From Anastrepha obliqua (lineage: Eukaryota > Arthropoda > Insecta > Diptera > Tephritidae): a DNA stretch of 64,000 nt. The DNA lies in assembly GCF_027943255.1 (NCBI RefSeq), contig NC_072893.1:62776001-62840000 (forward strand), given 5' to 3'. A model generated the notes under the pieces. That model saw only the letters and a program-made list of their open reading frames with translations. It made no database searches and was not told the DNA's origin. A program made the translations under genes and the position numbers. Of the stretch, positions 21,282 to 33,453 are shown in pieces. Each line of letters starts with the position of its first letter. Position 1 is the first letter of the stretch.

Positions 21282-22764
21282 GAGAATGGCCCAGCAACGA
21301 AGTTTCGGATTCTGGTAGAATATAATATAAACAAGAATATTTTTATATATATGCGCATTACACTGTACACCCCTGCAAGGCAAGTGCTTCACTAGAACTT
21401 ATGGGACCGAAACTACATAGTAAGATTTGAGAGTATCATAAAAGTAGCCGCAAGCAAATCACACTTTTTACTCATTACGTCCGTTTCGTGATGTGATAAC
21501 TGCGGCTTCTGATGCTGGAAGTTGCTGCTAGAATTGGGCTAGAAGCTGATCGGATGTCATATTTGGAATGCAATACAATTATAAATAACATTTGAATTTT
21601 AAGAATTTGTACAGTATCTCACTGAAGGTCCACCAAGCTGCAAACGAAATATCGGTTTACTAAATTAGCAAAATAATATAAAATGCGTGTTTAGTTTTAA
21701 TTCCAGCCTTGTGCTTAATTTATTGGAAATAATATTTAAAATTCGGCAGGCAAAAAGAAAACATGCAAACAAGGAAATGCAACTTCAGATATTTATGTTT
21801 GTGGGTACTTTCTTACTTTCAGGGCAGCGGGATTTCTCAGTAAATTACATTGCTGATGAGCTGGCGCGTTAAAGCCCCTACTTAGTGCCACTCATCGTGC
21901 AAGTAAAATGTGTAATATCGAGAAAATTGAGCTGCAAAAGATTTCTAAGTATATGAATAAATAGAAGGTAGTACTGGGAGCTTCTGAAACTCACAGAATC
22001 AAATCTGAAATATTTGGTAAGGGACACTGTCCGTTGGAAAAACATGCACTGAGATTCAATATAGCTTTGATTTCCTTCCCCAGCAGCTAATTGGTGGATG
22101 GTGAAGTGGTGTCAGCTCATCATCTGCCGCCTTGATCGAAAAGTTTTCGGAATATATACAGACAATTCAAAATACATGTTTATGGTACTCTTCAGCTGTC
22201 TTTGTGGGGATTTCAACATTTCTTCAGACACTTTATCTACAGCTTATTTGAAAAGTTTTACAAATTGATATTCCTTCTAATATATTGTACATCTACGTAA
22301 ATGCATCATCTCGACATTGGGGAATTTTGCCTACAGGCATACATACACTCCCAGTGCCTTAATAAATTTGCCTAAATAAAGACAGAAAATGTCAGTTGAA
22401 AGCAACCCTTTTAGAGTATAGCTGGCAATAATTTGCCAAATATTTTAGCGCGCAAGAGGAGGAGATGTGTAAATGGCATACTGTCACAGAGAATAGGAAC
22501 ACTTCTAAATATGTGAGCGCTAGCTTTAAAGTGCTTGCTATGATACATACATATGTATGTATATCACAACCTTGCATACGCACCAGGAGTCTATTCAGAT
22601 AAACGTATTTATGTGGGTTTTAAAATGCGTAAGCCAATGTGAGTAGGAATGTGCAAGAGTAGCGGTATTGTTTTTGTGTAGAATTGTTAAATGTTTAGTA
22701 CGATTCGATATCAATACCGTTAGATGAAGTTATTAATCAAAATACCTGATTAAGTTTCTTAGCT
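21282..22764. other. Non-coding sequence
   Basis: No gene or element recognised. A TACATACATATGTATGTA stretch lies at about 22543-22562. Confidence 0.45.
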
Positions 22765-24060
22765 CAATCATAAAAAAAATTCAAAATAATAATAAGTGAC
22801 AAAAAAATGTTTTAACTGGTTAAATCATCAAACAGAGAATAAAAGAACATATAAAGAAAATGTCAAATAATAAAAAATAGTCAAAACTGAAATAGAAAAA
22901 TAGACCAACGAAATTAAAAATAATACAAAATAGTTAAAATATTCGAAAAAATTATCGTAATCGACGTAATCGAAGGAGAGACTAAAAAATTTGAAAAAAA
23001 ATTAAGTTAAAAATAAATTAAAATTAAAAAATTAAGGAATAAATAAAATGATTTTAAAAATTATCAGTTGTGATTAGAAACAAAAATAGAGAATTATCAA
23101 ACTTAACTAAAAGTATTTTAAAATGATCAAAATTATTAAAAAAAAATTCTTTGCAAGTATTTAAAAATAAATCGAGGGTAATAAAAATGATCAAAAATCG
23201 TAACAAGAAAGTTTTTGAAATTTTTAATTAAACTTTTCTTAAGAATTTTTAAAAATAATCAAATTTAATTAAAAATAACCAAATATGCTTAAAACTAATC
23301 AAAACTACCTAAAAAATTAAAACTAATTAAGAAAACGCAAATACTAAAAAAAACGAACAATCAAAAGACTAAAAAGAAATAATAAAAGAAATTCAAAAAT
23401 ATTAAAAATAACCAAAAATAATTAAAGTAATTACACAAAATAAATAATTAAAAATAAATGAAAGGATTTAATTTAAAATAAATAAATTAAAAAAATAATC
23501 TAAAATAATTACAAAACTTTAAAACCAATAAAATTGTATTAAAAACAATCAAATATTTTTAAACACAATCAAAAGTAATTAACAAAAACCGATTTACCGA
23601 TTTTAAAACAAAATTTGATATTAGCTCTTTGCTCGAAACTCATTTTTGTACCGATGACTTAAATATACTGGCATTTTAGACGCAATAACTTCGATTCCAC
23701 TGAACCGAGTGTCACTAAAAGTTCACCGGAAGACAGCTAAGATTGTAACTTCCAACGCAGTAACTCATTAAAAAGATGATGCCATCAAAAACATTTTTAT
23801 GACGCCTGTCATGTTTATTTTGAACTTCACCTTGCATATAAATTGAAAAATATTCATATAAAATTTAAGTTAATAGAAACAACTCAAAATAATCACACCG
23901 ATCAAACCTAATTAAAAATATTTTAAAATAAGCAAAATTAATTAAAATAATAAACAAAAGTTGAATAAATATTTAAAGAATTAATATTCAGAAAATTACC
24001 ATAAACAATTAAAAGCAATAAAAAATATTAAAAAACTATGTTTATACAAAATTGAGTTAA
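22765..24060 (+). repeat. A-rich low-complexity tract
   Basis: Dominated by degenerate words such as AAAATAATCAAAA and AATTAAAAATAA, strongly A-over-T on the plus strand. A more complex interval (23620-23840) interrupts it. It may be a very worn satellite; I could not fix a period. Confidence 0.5.
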
Positions 24061-24074
24061 GAAAATGGAAATAA

Positions 24075-24420
24075 AGGGTCTCTGAAAACTGTTGCCTGGA
24101 TGACTGTAGTGAATAATTCCTATTCCTTCCAATAAAACAACGCATTAAAACGATTGAAATTTATTATAAAAATGGTCACTCTACAAGAACAACATATCAT
24201 AAAATTCGTGATCTTTTGGTGGAAATAATCCTCCGAATGAGACGACAATTCAAAAGTTTGTGGAAAATTTCAAGAAACTGTTTCTGTCGAGAATAAATAA
24301 AGGACTTGTGACCAAAAACTGGACGTTCTGTTGAGAATATTGATTGCTGTATATTTTCAACAAAAATAGTGAAACCTGAAAGAACCTAAGTATTTTATTA
24401 ATTTAGAACAACAAATCAAA
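24075..24420 (+). mobile_element. Tc1/mariner-related transposon, 5' fragment
   Basis: Begins GGGTCTCTGAAAACTG, which resembles the start of the copy at 46862 (GGATCTTTCAAAAGTGTCACC). It then encodes, across frames, YYKNGHSTRTTYHKIRDL, GGNN.PNETTIQKFV and F.ETVSVEN: an N-terminal helix-turn-helix of the type found in IS630/Tc1/mariner transposases. Only this first domain survives. No 3' TIR. Confidence 0.55.
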
Positions 24421-24695
24421 AATAATATGACAATAACCAAAAATAATTTAATTAATAATTAAGAATTTTATTAATTTAATACTGTTTTTCTTTATTTTTT
24501 ATTATTTCTTTTTTTCTACTGGTAATCATCACTACTATTTGGTTATTTCGAACTTTGAACTGATTCTTGAAAATAAAGTAATCTCATCAATAATCAGTAT
24601 TTGAAGAGTCTGGCCATAAAAGGAAATACACCGTTGGTTCCCACGGAATTTGGTTAAGAAAAAGTTGTGAGAGTAATTTACAGCAACAAAATGTA

Positions 24696-25443
24696 TACAG
24701 GGTGTGACATTCGAAGTCAAGGGTATTGTTTACAAGCGCGTGGGAGCATTTTGTCGAAAGTAGACGCGAGAAAGGAAATCAGTAATGAATTTCAAACGTA
24801 ATAGTGTGATTCCATTATATTATTTGGCTGGAAAATCACAACCAGCGTGAGCTCGAGCACCTTAAAGTAAATAAAGTTTTTGTTTATCGCACCATTGCTC
24901 GTTACAATAATACTGGCAACATCGCTTGGAGACTGGCACCGAAGTATATGCGAAATATTATCGATAAAGTATTCTGGAGATTGCTTTGAAGCCGTGAACA
25001 GACAAACATTTTGGTAGCAGACCGTTTCAACAGGTCTCGGTACCGTCTCACAAAGCTCGAGTGAACCAAGAACGCTCCGAACTTCATAGCTTTCACACAA
25101 TAGCTCTCAAATTCACCAGACGCGAATACGATGAATTATTCTCTTTGGACCGTTTTGGAGAGCAAGGTCCGAACTAAAAGGTTATCCTGTCTCGAGGCGC
25201 TGAAAAAAGCCATTGTCCGCGAGTGGCCCAAAATACATGGAAATCGTATTCGGCCAGCTTGCGGCTCGTTTTTGGACCGTATCAAGGCTATAGTCAAGGA
25301 AAAAGGTGGTCATATCGGGTAAAAGTAAATTGATTCTCAATTTTATATTATTTTCACACATTTTTTACTTTGAATAAAGCAAAGTTTCCAAACTAAATGT
25401 ATGGCCTTTTTAATTGGTTACACTTCGAGTGCCGCATCCTGTA
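24696..25443 (+). mobile_element. maT/mariner-like transposon with both TIRs, internally deleted
   Basis: Left end TACAGGGTGTGACATTCG follows TA, and the right end reads TACAGGATGCGGCACTCG on the other strand: about 26-base inverted repeats with several mismatches, at 24696-24721 and 25418-25443. Inside, FVYRTIARYNNTGN is part of the DNA-binding region and the C-terminal part is at 25131-25322. At 748 bases it is about half the usual length of such elements, so it is a deletion derivative that could only be moved by an enzyme from elsewhere. Confidence 0.75.
25131..25322 (+). pseudogene. Transposase C-terminus with third catalytic Asp changed
   Basis: 63 codons open: MNYSLWTVLESKV, SCLEALKKAIVREW, IRPACGSFLDR and a KGGHIG end. 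In related transposases the first block reads MDYS.W with the third catalytic Asp; here it is Asn. The preceding frame (SPDANT) matches the usual SPDLNP. Separated from the N-terminal part by a deletion. Non-functional. Confidence 0.65.
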
Positions 25444-25504
25444 TGTATCATACATGTATGTGTATTTGCCACTAAACATAATTTTCAAACGCCAAACTGC
25501 AAGA

Positions 25505-25891
25505 TCATTTGCACTTAATTGTGAATATCGCTACTGTAATTTTTCTGTCATAAAGCGGCTGAAGGCTGCAGATTTGATTCCAATTATTCAGGCATGAAAC
25601 ATCAATAAGTAGATCAGCATGGGTTTTTTTACAGTCTGCTAAGTCATCGAGCGCTTGAGTAAAATTCTCGTAAAAATCAACCGGCACTCCAAAATAATAT
25701 CGCCTTCCTTCTATTTGTTTGAAAAATCTAAGATGCGCATCAAAGCTGGTAAAATGTCCCTGCCTAACTTGCGCTGATGTATGTGCCTCACGAATAATTT
25801 TATTATTAACATAACGCGCGCTTTCTCTTTGGAGAAAGCAATTTAGTTGATAAAGACTCAAAAAATACTAATTTGTGCTTGTTTTACTATC
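25505..25891 (-). other. Unidentified open frame, possibly coding
   Basis: The minus strand is open from about 25891 to 25505, about 128 codons. It contains SARYVNNKIIREAHTSAQ, FTSFDAHLRFFKQIEG, RRYYFGVPVDFYENF and ALDDLADCKKTHADLLI. Composition is balanced (charged and aromatic residues, two Cys) and unlike the low-complexity frames around it, and it resembles no transposon protein I know. A run of T followed by GAG (about 25862-25870 on the plus strand) could be a weak splice acceptor. I do not recognise the protein. It may be a host exon, a retro-copy fragment or chance. Confidence 0.35.
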
Positions 25892-27158
25892 GATTCTCGC
25901 GGAAATACATAAGTAGCATAAGCTCACTTTGAGCCAAAAGAGCTCTTCAACCACCACTTTGTATGCTTTGAATGTTGCCTAAATCTAGTCGGCAAGCATA
26001 GCACTCAAAACTCATCTGCAAGTAACAGTGTGTGCATGTTTACGTGTTATAAGCTTGTATGTAAGGCCACTCATTCATCCACAACGTACGCCAAAATATC
26101 ATTTTCTCGTCTACTTACGCCTTCAAAGTCGCTATTAGATTTTACGATGGCACTTTTAAGTGAAAGTTTACCAAAAAACTAAGCAAGTGTTTCATACACA
26201 GACGACAAGCGATCAAAGGGGCTATGTATAATAAACGTATGTCATACACACACATACTCTAACACACTCATGCATACATATATGGTAACAACTGTAGCAA
26301 TAGCTCGTAAAATGCACTTCACAAATTCATATATCCACTTAGAATTTACTATTAAACCAAGCACACTTAGAACTCGCGCACTAAGCTGATATACATACAT
26401 ATGTATATAAACAAGCAGGATTTCGTGAATTACATGAAGCGCATAGCTATTTTTGGAAAAACATCTACACACAAATGTGCATGTGTGTGTATATTTATTG
26501 CCTAGTTCTGTATTTATGCAGTGTCACACAAAAAGCAGTACTTCGCGCCCTAAAAATATATTAATCAATAATCCAGTAGTAATCGCAAGCACATATCCTC
26601 TTCTGACATGCTAGGAGAAAACACAACACAACACAAACACAGATTTAAATTTGCATAGCTTTTACAAAAACTAAACACTTTAAGCATTCAAAGCTGATTT
26701 GCTGAAAATTACATTAAAAATATTCCCAATATTTGAAAACTCGAAACTACTTTAAAACAATAGTAAACCCAATTAAAATCCCTTGTCGGAGCTCAATCGA
26801 AAAAACAGTCGGGTTAACCTAAGCATCCTTTTTGTTTGACGCCACCTGATAAAAGGTAAACGTTTGTTAAACGTCGAAATCTAAAACTATTTGGAAACAT
26901 TAGGAATTGACCTGCAGAATGAGATGAAAGAAGTATACCATCATGAATCGTTAACACGGAGCGGATAAAAGCATACTAAACGCTCAAAGTTCAGTACAGT
27001 GCTCCAAAACAAAATAAAAATAAAAACAATAAAGTAAAATGCTTAAGAAATCCTCAAGAAAATTTCTGGGTAAAGTATTCTTAGCAGTTACATTTTTTTC
27101 ATGGCATACGTGACATGTTTTTTCCCTGGTTCCATATCTATAGTGCAATTAACTAACT
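25892..27158. other. Non-coding sequence
   Basis: No gene recognised. CATACACACACATAC-type microsatellites at 26235-26285 and 26388-26410. Confidence 0.5.
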
Positions 27159-27162
27159 TTAA

Positions 27163-27886
27163 GGGGGCCCGGTGGTATAGAATTTTAAAAAAATCGATAT
27201 TCTGTTTTTTTTTATATTTCGAAAGTATAGGCTTTTAAGAATTTTTGGAAGGCTAATCCAAGTATTTTCGATTATACAGCCGTTTTAGCAGATAGAGTCA
27301 GATTCGTCCCGCGGCGGCATCCATGGTCGCATTATCCACTCTCAAAACGTTAAACTCAATTATCTCAAAACTACTTTTTTTCGGCCTGGTGTTGTCAAAA
27401 AAAACAAAAAAACTATTCAAATCGAATCGTCTGAAATTTTAATATGTTATTCCCAACACCAATGGCTATCGCCCGTACTAGGATCATATTATTATTTCTA
27501 TTATTTCGCATTTTTTTACAATTAAACAATTTTTATTAAAAAACTGAAACAAAAACCCGATTTTGAGAGTGTCAAATTCAAAACCGCGCCATTTTGTAAA
27601 TGTTTTTTTTTTTATTCTAGTACCGGACATAACTGATTATTAATTTCTTTGGTTTTTGTGTTTCAGGTAAATAGAAGAGCCAAAATGGACAAAATGGCCC
27701 AAGTCCAATTTTTCGGCAGGATCAACTTTTTACAATTAAAACATTTTATTTTTTTCATTTTTGTATGAAAAGAAGTAAAATAAAGAGCCTAAAAAATTTA
27801 AATATCGTTTTTAATTTTTTTTTTTATTATAAAAAAAAAATTCTTGGAAATACCCTAAATTTTCGAGCTCTATACCACCGGGCCCC
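27163..27886 (+). mobile_element. piggyBac-type (TTAA) MITE, clean copy
   Basis: Flanked by TTAA at 27159-27162 and 27887-27890. The ends are inverted repeats: GGGGGCCCGGTGGTATAGA on the left, GGGGCCCGGTGGTATAGA read inward on the right. 724 bases with no transposase. The two halves also show partial internal symmetry. TTAA duplication with G-rich inverted ends is the mark of piggyBac-superfamily transposition. A second, older copy lies at 10521-11336. Confidence 0.85.
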
Positions 27887-27890
27887 TTAA

Positions 27891-29589
27891 ACAATTTGAC
27901 AATTGTGTTCTTGTCTACAATATTTGCCGTTTGCACTAACGATTGTGCTATTCAAAAACGTATGTCAACTAACACTAAACAACAGTTTTCTTCTATTTAT
28001 TCAAACTGAAAGAAGTGGCAAATTTGTCGCATTAAATATAAAATGAGCGAATAACGCAAAGAAGCATCATAAAAAAATAGACCAGCCAAGCTGTTAAATT
28101 CAATTAGGAGTGTTTTTTTTCAATTATATTTGCAAAAAGTAAGTAAAATAAAATTATTGTTTATTTGAAATTAATATTTACCTAATACTGTACATACATA
28201 TATTGCTTAAAGATATCATCGACAGCTTTTGAAAGAACCCACGTCACAGCCGAGCAACTCAAACAAAAATTTCGTTTACCGATTGCCGCTCCACTTGAAC
28301 GGTGAGTGAAACTCACCTTTGCGCAAAACATGGAAAGGTTGAATGCCTCTGCTCTACAATGAATGATAAGGCTACCGGACGACCGGCTCATGCATATTCC
28401 CTATTGCTCACCTACAGGTCGTTGATAACATCTAGTTGCAGAAAATCGCCATTCAGTTATAACCAATAATACAAAATTATTATAGAATTTAGAATTGAAT
28501 AAGCTTGAAGATTACAAGATTTACCCGTTTTTCCGTCGAAATCGCTGTTATTCTGCAATATCTAATATGACTGTCAAGCTTAGAAATGAGGTGCTCAGTC
28601 AAGCTGGAGTTAATTGGAATAGTTTTTGCAACACCGCTGCAGCCAAATGGAAAAGGTTGTCTACATGCCAGACGTCGATCCACTGTTTGAGGGATAACTT
28701 CCCCCTCTACATGCAATCATAAGCCAAATACTCGAAAGACGTATGGGCGATTTTTTCAATACCTTTTTGATAACGTAAAGCCACCGTTTTAATTATTATA
28801 AAACAACCAATCCTTTTATCTCATTTAATTTAACTACATCAAAATTGTTGTCGTCTAGTTTGCGATAGTCGATTTGCTAACCAAAACAGCTGATTTTACC
28901 TAAGCGAATAGCAAAATCGTTAAAATTCTGGTTAGGGAATAAAAGCAAAGCGAATATTGCTAAATTTTGCTAGAGATTTTCGACACTGATTTATTATATT
29001 TTGCATACAAAAATATCCAAAAAGCATACAAAAGCATAAATTTTTCTTAAAATTGCTTTATTTGTAGACTTGAGTATAATAGGAAATAAATTGAAATAAT
29101 TTTGAAAAGAAGATGATTTGAAGTTTATTCAATGCTAAAAATTTTGGTATGCAGTTTGTTAAAGTGAAATATCTTTCCAAAATTAAAAAAAGTATATAAT
29201 TTTTAGAATAAAATATGCTTTTCAAACAAACTTTATCAGTGAAACATACTGCCCTCGCGAAGAGTTAGCAAACATGCTCGTACATATAAACTCCGCCAAT
29301 TGATCGATCGTTCAGCCTGGATTACTAAGCTGATGCATGGTATTTGTCATTGCTTCGCTGTGTATCCTGAGGCGGAGTGTTTTTACAAGTGACAAAAACT
29401 TAACTCTATTTTGTCCTGTGAAAATAATAATATGAAAAATATGTAAAATGAATAAGTGGTGAAAGGAACCGAAGATGTTTGACTTTAAAAACTTCATACC
29501 AAAATTTCTAAACACTGAATAAATCTAAAGATTTTAAAATTTTTCAAATTACTTCTTTTTATAATCAAGACTCCAAATAAACCAATTTT
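27891..29589. other. Non-coding sequence with weak coding-like patches
   Basis: A plus-strand frame at 28199-28303 reads FERTHVTAEQLKQKFRLPIA and ends at a good donor-like GGTGAGTG. Another at 28495-28722 is 75 codons with YPFFRRNRCYSA. I cannot connect or identify them. The rest shows nothing. Confidence 0.3.
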
Positions 29590-29975
29590 CAGTAGAATTG
29601 AAAACCATTTCCAAATTGCATATTGAGGCCACAGTGTTTTCGAAATAGCACACGACGAGGCGGAGGTCTGTCTTGCACTTTTGTTAGAAAGAAATTGTGT
29701 AGTTTCCCTATAAAACCGGTCAAGGGGACACCAACGTCAGAGAAAGGGACAACTGAAACCGGTTCTGTCAACTCTTTCCTGGCTCGCTCATCGGCAATTT
29801 CATTTCCCTCTATATTTCTGTGCCCAGGAACCCAGATAAGGGAAATGTTTCATGCTCGTTCAAGACATTTAAATTCCACCTTACAGGAGTTTACGAGAAG
29901 AGAGCTACAATACGGTGACGACAGGGCCTTGATCGCAGCTTGACTATCGGAGTGTACACATAAGCAAAAAAAAAT
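29590..29975 (-). pseudogene. RNase H fragment of an I-like LINE
   Basis: The minus strand reads VHSDSQAAIKALSSPYC (Asp of RNase H), then a stop, NISLIWVPGHRNIEGNEIAD (the VPGH...GNE.AD block), ERARKELTEPV, VGVPLTGFIGK and then unrelated residues. This is the C-terminal half of RNase H of an I-like LINE. It is closely similar to 62406-62640 (DSQVAIKAL, VPGHRNIE). Neither the RT nor the 3' tail is attached. Confidence 0.7.
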
Positions 29976-31044
29976 GGGAGCATTCATAATAAATATAACT
30001 TACATGGTAATTATTTTCTTTCCGCGTTGCATGTTAATCGCCAATCAATCCACAATGTGTGGCGAAACTAATTTCAAACGGCTTTTTACAATTTGTAGCC
30101 AAAATTAGAGTGATCTCAGATCTAAGATCTCAGCGAATTTGACAGAATCAGCTGAGACGCTAATGAAAACAGGATGTTTATAGCGGTATATTAAGAAAAA
30201 ACTGATATTGTGTTAGTGACATACGAAAAAATCCACACAGTCAACGCCCCTTTTACTCATTGCCAATCTGAGCAACGACTGATTGGACAAGTGTATGAAA
30301 CATAGGAAATGATCGTGCAGAATTCGGCTGCCGAATCTCCTGCGACTTGGCATCCGAAATTGCTCGCACAATTCAATTTTTCACTATAGCTAATGGCCAA
30401 GCCTGGTAAATCTATCATCCCTGCGAGCGACGTATGCAATCGAATTCGCTGAACCAGCTTTTGCTGTGGCGCAGTGTGTGGGGTTTCATCACCAAAATTC
30501 GAATTCATTCAATCAATACACTCTTTTTCAAAGAATCTACTTCAAAAGTCTTGATAAATTAGCGCACGAAAATTTTCACACAGTATTTATTTTGTTCGAG
30601 ATGAATTTTTAAATCTCCTGAAACATTTTTGTTATTTAAGTTTATAATAAAAATAAAAAAATGTCCAATAAAGATAATAATAGTTACATTTATAAAAGTT
30701 CGGTATGCAAACTTGCTTTTTACTACATTATTTCACGTCGGCTAACAATTCTAATACTGGTTAAGAGTAAGAATTCATGCGCCAGTGGCAATGCAGAAAC
30801 AACCTAGCGCTCGTTGTTCATCTAGCAGGGTAACCATCTTGTTAAAATTGTGCTGTGGTTAAATGTGCTCGCCTTATCACTTAGCAACTCTCTTGATAGC
30901 CAAACACAACTGAATAATCCGTGCAAAGATGGGTAATATGTAAGAAAAGAACAAATATACTTAATCCTGCCCTCATTGATATAAAATTATAGTAAATACT
31001 TTTTTCCATGAAGTTAGTTTTATTTAATCATCTGAATATTAAGA
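29976..31044. other. Non-coding sequence
   Basis: No gene, repeat or RNA recognised. Confidence 0.45.
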
Positions 31045-31870
31045 ATTTTTTTTTTTTTTCATTCAAAATGGACACCATTTGCTTTTACATAAGCCTTCAA
31101 ATGATTAGACCATGCAGCTATTGCAGCAGGCACGGATATTGACGTCGCTGCTCGAAGCAAAGATTTTTTGAGACTCTCGAAATTTCTGTGAGATCCTCGA
31201 CAGGCCATGTTTTCCAATTCTGACTACAAACTGTATACCAATGTATTCAGATCTGGACTTCCAGACGGCCAATCTTCTGCGGCTATGAACACAGGAATAT
31301 TATTTTTTAGCCACTGGTGGGTGGTTTTTGCCTTATGAGCTGATGCGAAATCTGTTTGGAAGATCCAACACTCTCCATTGAAGATAGTACTGCTCAAGTG
31401 CTCATGTCTTAGAGTACGCTTCCTAAAACATTCTCCTGGTACACTTTCAACCCAGTTTTAACCCCTTTTTCGCAGAAATGAGGAGATGTAACGCCTTTAA
31501 AAGACACTCCGCACCAAACCATTACGGTGGCTGAATCGTGGCCACGCTGAACCCTTGGAACAATATTTTTTGCGTCTTTAGAAGTTTTAGCATAGATTTA
31601 GTCATTTTGATTATTAAAAACTTCTTCAACAGTGAACATTTTCCCATCTGTGAAAAGAATATTTTCATGGCCGTTGACCGCGTGCCACCAAATAACCTGC
31701 TTGCATCTGTCGAGTCTTCTTTCTTCAAGCGCGTTGTGAAAAGGTACAGCGATTGAGCGACGTAAGGCTTTCATGTGAAGATCATCTCTAATTACTCTTT
31801 TCTAAGAAGATTTCTGCGAATTCTTTCTCGAATGGCTTCTATGGCTTTAATGACCACTTCTGCATATCAC
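31045..31870 (-). mobile_element. Tc1/mariner-related transposase, nearly full span, dead
   Basis: The minus strand, in several frames, carries a FTDGKMFTVEE-like block with the first Asp region (about 31630), KDA.KIVPRVQRG, VMVW.GVS.EGVTPL, ISAKKGLK, FQTDFASAHKAKTTHQWL (second Asp), EDWPSGSPDLNTLVYSL and the C-terminal FESLKKSLLRAA and VKANGVHFE ending in a stop near 31066. The third catalytic Asp (usually LDYS) is Val. Multiple stops and frameshifts. Similar transposases are common in insects. TIRs not found. Confidence 0.7.
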
Positions 31871-31946
31871 TTCAGACGTTTGGGAAAAACGATTGATATA
31901 GTAATTAAAGAAACAATTCATAATAATATGGTCATATAATGAAACT

Positions 31947-32024
31947 GCGGTCTAGGTAGTCTAACGTAAGTGCACTAGGCTGCAAAGGTTGTGGGTTCGA
32001 ATCCCACGCCCTTGCACTTTTCCA
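31947..32024 (+). ncRNA. tRNA-like head, probably of a second SINE family
   Basis: A perfect T-arm (GTGGG, TTCGAAT, CCCAC at 31991-32007) carries a perfect B-box GGTTCGAATCC. Upstream TAGTCTAACG resembles an A-box. The anticodon stem does not pair and the acceptor ends do not match, so it is not a working tRNA. It differs from the SINE family at 13064. What follows (to about 32345) would be its body; I see no known motif there. Confidence 0.45.
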
Positions 32025-32345
32025 AATTTACCTACTTCCCCTGTTTCTAAAACAAAACAAAAAATTCTCATTCTTCAAACCCAAAACCCTTATCCATTCT
32101 ATCCTTACTCCCGCACAGTAATCAGCGCATTATTTGCATTGCGGCTGCTAAACCAAGCAAAAACAAACAATTACACATTGCATCAAGTAATAGCGCAAAC
32201 TCACCTGGTTTAGCGATCGCAACAATTTGTGCGATCCTTCTGCAGAAAAATGTGAAACACGGATGACGCTCCAATCAGTAAAGAAGGCGTTGTTCCTAAG
32301 CAACGGCAGGTGGGCATTTCCACCACTTAGGACTGGTAGCGGCAG

Positions 32346-33451
32346 GCTAATCACCTACCCTGCCTGTATTTTTCATATGACTTTAACAGATATGGCGCTT
32401 TCGATTTTGCTCAAAGTGATTTAGTAGATTCGAATTTTTTTATTATTTGTTATGAAATTATATTATATAATATATATTTCAACACTGATAAATATCTGAA
32501 CGAATTCTAAAAATTAATTGAATCACCGAAATTCGAACGCAAATCACAAGCAGACAATGTACATATGTGTACATATGTAGCTACATCCTCGGTACAAAAA
32601 AATTAAGAATTTACATATGTCCTTCCATCGCAGTTTTCAGAACAAAATACTTACACAAATACATATGAAAAGCTGAAACGGGGAAAACCGTTTATGCAAT
32701 ATTTGTGAGGGGATCAACTGAACCGAAAGCACTTACGTATATTATACACATACACACAAATTCAATTACAGATGAATTTCCAAAGTAAATATTAATTCTA
32801 GCTTACCATAAACGAGCTGGTACATACACACGGGCATCATAAAAATTATTCCTATCTGACCACACTCTCGAAAAGTAACGTATAAAGTGATATAAAAGAA
32901 ACAAAAATAAACATTGAACTGAAAAGTGAAAATTCCAATTTAAAATGCAATATGAAAAATCATCATCTGCATAGCGTCTGTGGGTTGCCAAGCAAACCGC
33001 AGCAGGGCCAGTTATTGCGCTGTTGGCGGCATAGTTGAGCGCACTTTTTGAAGTTAACGGCTGGCAATCGAAGTTTACATTTCCACTCCGACATGTGATA
33101 ACTAAATAAACGATTTGATATATATATAGCTATGTACATATGGGCGTAATACATCCAGCTGTATTTGAATATCCAAATATGTAATTGAAGTTATGGCTGA
33201 GATGTTTGGGCAAGGAAAAAGTTTCTGTTATGAAGTGAACTGATACAAATTGGCTCAAATTTCAACTTTTGCCACGAATAAAATCAAGTATATATTTTTA
33301 CATAATTGAAAATATTACACAGCGGGAACTTCAGTTGAAGTGGAAAACTTTTTAATTTACAATTAACACTTTGTAAATTGAGATATTCATCATTTGAGAA
33401 AATGCAGAAACTGAAAAACTTTGAAAAATTGTTTTCCCAAATAATAATAGG
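32346..33451. other. Non-coding sequence
   Basis: No gene recognised. ACATATGTGTACATATG repeats at about 32558-32580. Confidence 0.45.
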
Positions 33452-33453
33452 TA

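Noticed and set aside
31947..32024. Functional tRNA gene
   Set aside because: Only the T-arm pairs; the anticodon and acceptor stems do not.
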